Shown one piece after another: positions 18,301 to 21,576 of a stretch of 21,576 nt of DNA. The position numbers and the translations under genes are program-made. The stretch's first letter is position 1. Each line of letters opens with the position of its first letter. This DNA is from Ichthyophonus hoferi (Eukaryota; Opisthokonta; Ichthyosporea; Ichthyophonida; Ichthyophonidae), in NCBI GenBank assembly GCA_002751075.1, contig NAOQ01000012.1, positions 34,047 to 55,622 on the forward strand. The letters run 5' to 3'. The notes beneath the pieces are model-generated. The model made no database searches and was not told where the DNA came from. It was given only the letters and a program-made list of their open reading frames with translations.

Positions 18301-20077
18301 TTTTAAAACCGAAAAGATGCAATTATAAGCCACAAAAAATGATCAATAAAAATATAGCGTTAAAACTAAAATCTTAAAATCATTGTCCTATTGTATGGCT
18401 TGGGATGGTATAGTGATAATATTTTATTACATCACATCAACGTCCAACCTGAACGGAAATTTTTAAAAAAAATATTATTATTATCTTAAGTCATATTAAA
18501 AGTGAAATAAATGAATAACTGTTTATACCAAAAGGATATATATATACGTAATATTAAAAAAAATGCAAATTTAATGGACGAGCTAAAGGAACAACCCAAA
18601 AGGCAAATGAAAATACACCGTTAAAACCAAAAGCTTAGCGGCACAGTCATATTGAATGGCATCGGATGTATTGTAGTGATATTTCATTGCATCGTATTAA
18701 GCTTCAAATGAAAATATACCGTTAAAACCAAAACTTTAAAGTGGGAGTCCTATTAGATAACAGCATATAGTATAGTAGTGATATGCTATTTCATCGTACT
18801 AACCTACAAATGAATATACACCGTGAAAACTAAACATTAACGCCTCAGTCCTATAGAATGGCATTAGATAGTATGTATAATAATGATGTTTTACTTCACT
18901 GCACTAACCTCTCCTCCCTCCCTCTCCCTCCTATAGAGAATCTTCATATTATGCCTAGAGAGCGAGTATCCCAGGGTACTAGGATATGTCAGTTCTTTGA
19001 AACACATCACTTCTGCAAGAAAAACAATATATGTGAATTTATGCATGCCATAGATAGGTATGTGGGCCCTATAGTTATTGTTGCAACGGAATATATTTCT
19101 ACCCGTCTATTTACTGTATTGCATTTATTGTTATAAGGTTATTCGTTTTACATAATATGCTATACTATCTTATAACAAATCTGCATTATATGACATTGTA
19201 TTATTACCGGTCCGGGGACAGACCAATCTAGTTATGAATTAACCAATTAATTTTTAATTACTACCAAAGAGAAAAACTAATCAAAGTTTGCTCAAGTATT
19301 ATTGACAAAATGTGGACTATAACCAATAGCCATGCCAATATGGATATCCATCACAATAGCAAAATACTATTTTAATGATAATATAATATAATATAATTCC
19401 TGCAACTGAATATGTTTGTTTGTTTTACAGTTACCACAAGAACAAGATACTGTTTTAGTGTTAATATAGTATATGTATTGCAATTTGGCAGGTTTCTACA
19501 CATTTGTTTACTGCAATAACATATATATTGTCATAAGGTTATTTGTTTTACGTTCATCACAAGAATAAAATACTGTTTTAGTGTATATATAATATATATA
19601 TATATATATATATTAAAATTTTATCTCACCGAGTAAACGCTACAGATGACATCATAACCCCTATCTTACTATATCGCCTATAATATGTATGATATCTTTA
19701 TGGTATATAGTCTCATTACTATATTTTATATAGTACAAGTTTTGTCTAACGTTTTGTTATATGTTAGACAACTGCTTACTTTTCCTTACTTTTGTAGTCA
19801 TCCCGTGCACCTTTTATTACATAAAACATTAACCTTATGTTGACTCTATTAACAAGTCTATGTCTGACATGCATGCCTGTAGACTCGACCTATATTATGA
19901 CATGCCTATACAGCCTAAATAATCTCCTAATACTTACCCTAATTCTATATTTACTCTACACACAGACCTATGTCTGATATGCCTGCTGACCTGACCTTTC
20001 TTGGGGCGGAAAGGAGAAAGAGGGAACTAGATGAAGAGCATGGGGAGCCAGCTGAGAAGAAGACACGTACCATGTAG
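15356..20077 (+). CDS. Seven-finger CCCH zinc-finger protein, 409 residues, six exons
   Basis: Exons are 15356-15524, 15787-15932, 16472-17059, 18040-18133, 18937-19057 and 19966-20077. All introns are GT-AG, with phases 1, 0, 0, 1 and 2 that fit throughout. Fingers (C-x7/8-C-x5-C-x3-H) lie at residues 11-30, 60-79, 156-175, 248-266, 282-300, 318-336 and 350-369. They share the CKKGxxC-type core of mRNA-binding CCCH domains. Linkers between fingers 1 and 4 are Pro/Gly/Ser/Tyr-rich and probably disordered. The C-terminus (ERRKREL, EKKTRTM) is basic and could direct nuclear import. Proteins with many such fingers (CPSF30, ZC3H3, Unkempt) bind single-stranded RNA in processing, export or translation control. 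I cannot assign this one to a named family: seven fingers and their spacing match none I recall. The start has no upstream in-frame alternative and lies just after a pyrimidine-rich leader. Confidence 0.92.
16085..16379. repeat. T/A palindromes at both ends of a 295-bp stretch in CCCH intron 2
   Basis: T10-A12 (16085-16106), flanked by CC on both sides, and T8-AT-A8 (16362-16379), flanked by GG on the right, bound the stretch. The outer sequences are roughly inverted copies. It might be a small non-autonomous element or simply slippage-derived tracts. No target-site duplication is obvious. Confidence 0.4.
17060..18039. other. CCCH intron 3, 980 bp
   Basis: GT/TG-rich drifting sequence (TTGGG x3 at about 17166, TGTGTTATG types) runs to about 17340. 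AT-rich DNA with TA and GTGT microsatellites follows at about 17555-17586. The 5' end stays open for 10 codons to TAG at 17092, so retention would give a shorter protein. No other coding signal. Confidence 0.75.
18345..18910. repeat. 101-103 bp tandem repeat at the 3' end of CCCH intron 4
   Basis: Three adjoining copies (18605-18705, 18706-18807, 18808-18910) open with AAATGAA(A/T)ATA(C/T)ACCGT. They share AGTC(C/A)TAT..A and end with a CTAAC-like segment. A fourth, older copy lies at about 18345-18450. The last copy supplies the CACTAACCT branch-like site just before the exon 5 acceptor at 18936. Confidence 0.85.
19418..19600. repeat. Tandem duplication in CCCH intron 5
   Basis: TTGTTTTAC..CACAAGAA.AA.ATACTGTTTTAGTGT occurs at about 19420-19465 and again from 19543 (period 123 bp). 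The segment TAAGGTTATT.GTTTTAC also occurs at about 19134-19152, so at least three related pieces exist. Confidence 0.8.
19838..20000. repeat. Diverged tandem duplication covering the 5' part of CCCH exon 6
   Basis: The block TTTACTCTACACACAG, ACCTATGTCTGATATGCCTG at the start of exon 6 has an older copy at about 19840-19882 (TTGACTCTATTAACA, GTCTATGTCTGACATGCATG). The period is 110 bp. The upstream copy has lost the CAG acceptor context and does not fit the exon 5 phase. Confidence 0.75.
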
Positions 20078-20134
20078 AACTCACCCCTGCCCCTACCCTA
20101 GCAACGATAACGTCGTGTCATGTGATAACCGCCC

Positions 20135-20140
20135 AATAAA
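20135..20140 (+). promoter_or_regulatory. Polyadenylation signal AATAAA of the CCCH gene
   Basis: A canonical AATAAA lies 58 bp after the TAG stop, inside a locally G+C-richer stretch and followed by a GT-rich segment (GGGGTGTGG) of the kind found downstream of cleavage sites. It is the first such hexamer after the stop. Confidence 0.7.
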
Positions 20141-20477
20141 ATCAATAGGGGTGTGGTTACTTATGACCACCGACCCTGTGTATTTAATTATTTAATTTAT
20201 ATATATATATATTCATTCTTTTTCATTTTACATGCTTCTAATAGTCTGATTGTCTGGGAGTGATGTCTATGTAAACCAATATTATTACTAGTATTATTTT
20301 TCCCTGAACGCTATATCATACTATATTATGTTATACCAGGGTTATTTAATGTGGGTGCCTCTTCAATTATCCCTGTATGATAATATGAGAAGATTTTTAG
20401 TAATACTTGGGCATTGCACCTAATACTATACAGGTTTTTGTATCAATAATTATAATTGTAATTAATCAAGATTAGCA

Positions 20478-20751
20478 ATGGTATTCAGTCATCCTAGATT
20501 TGCAGCGCCGTTTCTTCCAATATTAATCTATTGGTATTTAACATAACTATGATACTATATCACTATTGTTATCATTTATAACTAGTAAACCAATACCTTG
20601 GTTTCAGTGTCCCCAATCTGTATGATAGCATGCAGGTAGAACCTTTTTATACATACTAACTGTAGCATTTTATATATAGAATACTTGGAATCCAGAAACA
20701 ATTAATTGGATAATTATAACTATAGTTACTTTGCCAATGTTGTATATGTAG
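20478..20751 (+). CDS. Weak candidate: small three-exon membrane protein, 51 residues
   Basis: Exons 20478-20533, 20608-20635 and 20680-20751 join in phase (2, then 0) to a 51-residue frame beginning MVFSHPRFAAPFLPIL and ending in a hydrophobic stretch (INWIIITIVTLPMLYM) that could span a membrane. Both acceptors are good (TTGGTTTCAG; TACTAAC branch, then TATATATAG). The introns would be 74 and 44 bp, far shorter than the neighbours' introns. Short open pieces can be chained by chance in DNA this rich in GT and AG, so this is tentative. Confidence 0.2.
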
Positions 20752-21179
20752 TTGTAGTTAACAGTCCTAGTTCCATTTATGACATGGGTTCCTACCGTCT
20801 AAATCTAATCTAGTAGACCAATCTTATATATAATTGGCTTATTCGATACAATTGAAATGCTAATGCTGCAACTGATCTACCTGAAATGGCATATGAGTTC
20901 ATTGTAAGCCCTGATATGAAGTATGCAATTTGATACAAGTAACATAAGTGAGTCGTTGATCCAATTATATCAACGTTTAAATCAAAATTATATTTGATTG
21001 TATTTGATCAACAATGATCTTGACTAATAAATAACTTAATCTCAGTATTATTATTCAAATCAGCGGAGATCAATCCCAGACCTAACAACTCGTATAATCA
21101 ATTAACACTAGAATCAGTCACCACGAATTAATAAGCCGATGGTAATTAATCAATAACCAATCAGGAGTATTGATGAGGG

Positions 21180-21199
21180 AATATTTCATGAGAAATATT
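21180..21199. repeat. Hairpin with 8-bp perfect arms
   Basis: AATATTTC-ATGA-GAAATATT. Further out, TGAGGGAA (about 21174) and TTCCCTCA (about 21262) form another inverted pair, which could mark a small element or be chance. Confidence 0.6.
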
Positions 21200-21450
21200 A
21201 TAAAATAGACATTTAGATCCTTAAAAGTCTATTCGAATTAATTGCTAGATTAACTAGGCGTTCCCTCAGACAAACCAATAAATCCATATTAATTTTAATA
21301 TTGATACAAAATAACCGCATCTATCTAATTATTTGTATTTTGACAGAAATATGATATTGGGATAATAGTGTTGGATTTGAAACCACCCATGAGAAACTAT
21401 GTAGTATACTAACTATCAAATACAAAAGCGATGAAAGTGCTCGGCTATGG

Positions 21451-21505
21451 TCTTTACGTAAAGATAGTTCGTTGGTATATATATATGAACTGAATCGCCA
21501 ATCAT
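21451..21505. promoter_or_regulatory. TTACGTAA palindrome with TATA and CCAAT elements
   Basis: TCTTTACGTAAAGA (21451-21464) is a perfect 14-bp palindrome centred on TTACGTAA, a bZIP-type site. A TATATATATATGAA stretch follows at about 21477-21489 and GCCAATCA at about 21496-21503. The cluster could be the promoter of a gene beyond the right edge. Confidence 0.35.
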
Positions 21506-21576
21506 GCCATTTATCTTTTTAATCAATTTCATTTGAAAATTTTAAAACCGGAGACTTTGGTTAGTAAAAAACTTTT

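Larger units (their letters stand above)
20141..21576. other. Region downstream of the CCCH gene
   Basis: This is about 1.4 kb of AT-rich, mostly non-repetitive DNA. Apart from the weak candidate at 20478-20751, the hairpin at 21180-21199 and the promoter-like cluster at 21451-21505, I see nothing in it. Confidence 0.6.

Noticed and set aside
1-21576. CRISPR array, tRNA or rRNA genes
   Set aside because: No evenly spaced identical repeats with unique spacers, and no cloverleaf or rRNA-like conserved blocks were seen by eye.

Overview
The window is eukaryotic nuclear DNA. It is very AT-rich and full of microsatellites, and it holds two well-supported intron-containing protein genes that point away from each other. 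Coding exons are clearly richer in G+C than the DNA around them. Introns are GT-AG, and several carry a TACTAAC- or CTAAC-like branch site before the 3' splice site. Long microsatellite-laden introns, a GRIP-type golgin and a multi-CCCH protein suggest a unicellular eukaryote with an animal-like gene organisation. An ichthyosporean-type holozoan is one possibility, but the sequence alone does not fix the lineage. I see no bacterial, viral or organellar signal.

Left part (1-12615, minus strand): one large gene, read right to left, reconstructed here from 16 exons whose splice phases all agree. It encodes at least 743 residues: a short acidic N-terminus, then almost continuous coiled coil. The motif YKIRAKSVLKQ near the C-terminal side is characteristic of GRIP-domain golgins (GCC2 / plant GRIP type). 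The GRIP domain itself would lie beyond the left edge. The introns hold diverged tandem duplications, several TATAA-based arrays, and a polypurine tract with a hairpin beside a splice site.

Middle (12616-15355): the spacer between the divergent genes. It holds an inverted pair of CCAAT boxes around a CACGTG E-box, a perfect TGACGTCA site, a possible two-exon minus-strand small gene (13502-13810) and a doubtful 91-codon plus-strand ORF (14781-15056).

Right part (15356-20140, plus strand): a six-exon gene for a 409-residue protein with seven CCCH zinc fingers, Pro/Gly/Ser-rich linkers and a basic C-terminus. One finger is completed only by splicing exon 4 to exon 5. An AATAAA signal follows the stop.

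Far right (20141-21576): mostly featureless AT-rich DNA. It has a weak three-exon small membrane-protein candidate (20478-20751), a 14-bp TTACGTAA-centred palindrome with TATA and CCAAT elements near the edge, and a small hairpin.

The most unusual feature is a recurring pattern of short (about 100-190 bp) diverged tandem duplications in the introns of both genes. In three cases the copy includes the first bases of the next exon, leaving a decayed exon stub upstream of the real exon. The two main genes act in different processes (Golgi tethering and RNA binding), and nothing suggests a shared pathway beyond the possible shared promoter region.
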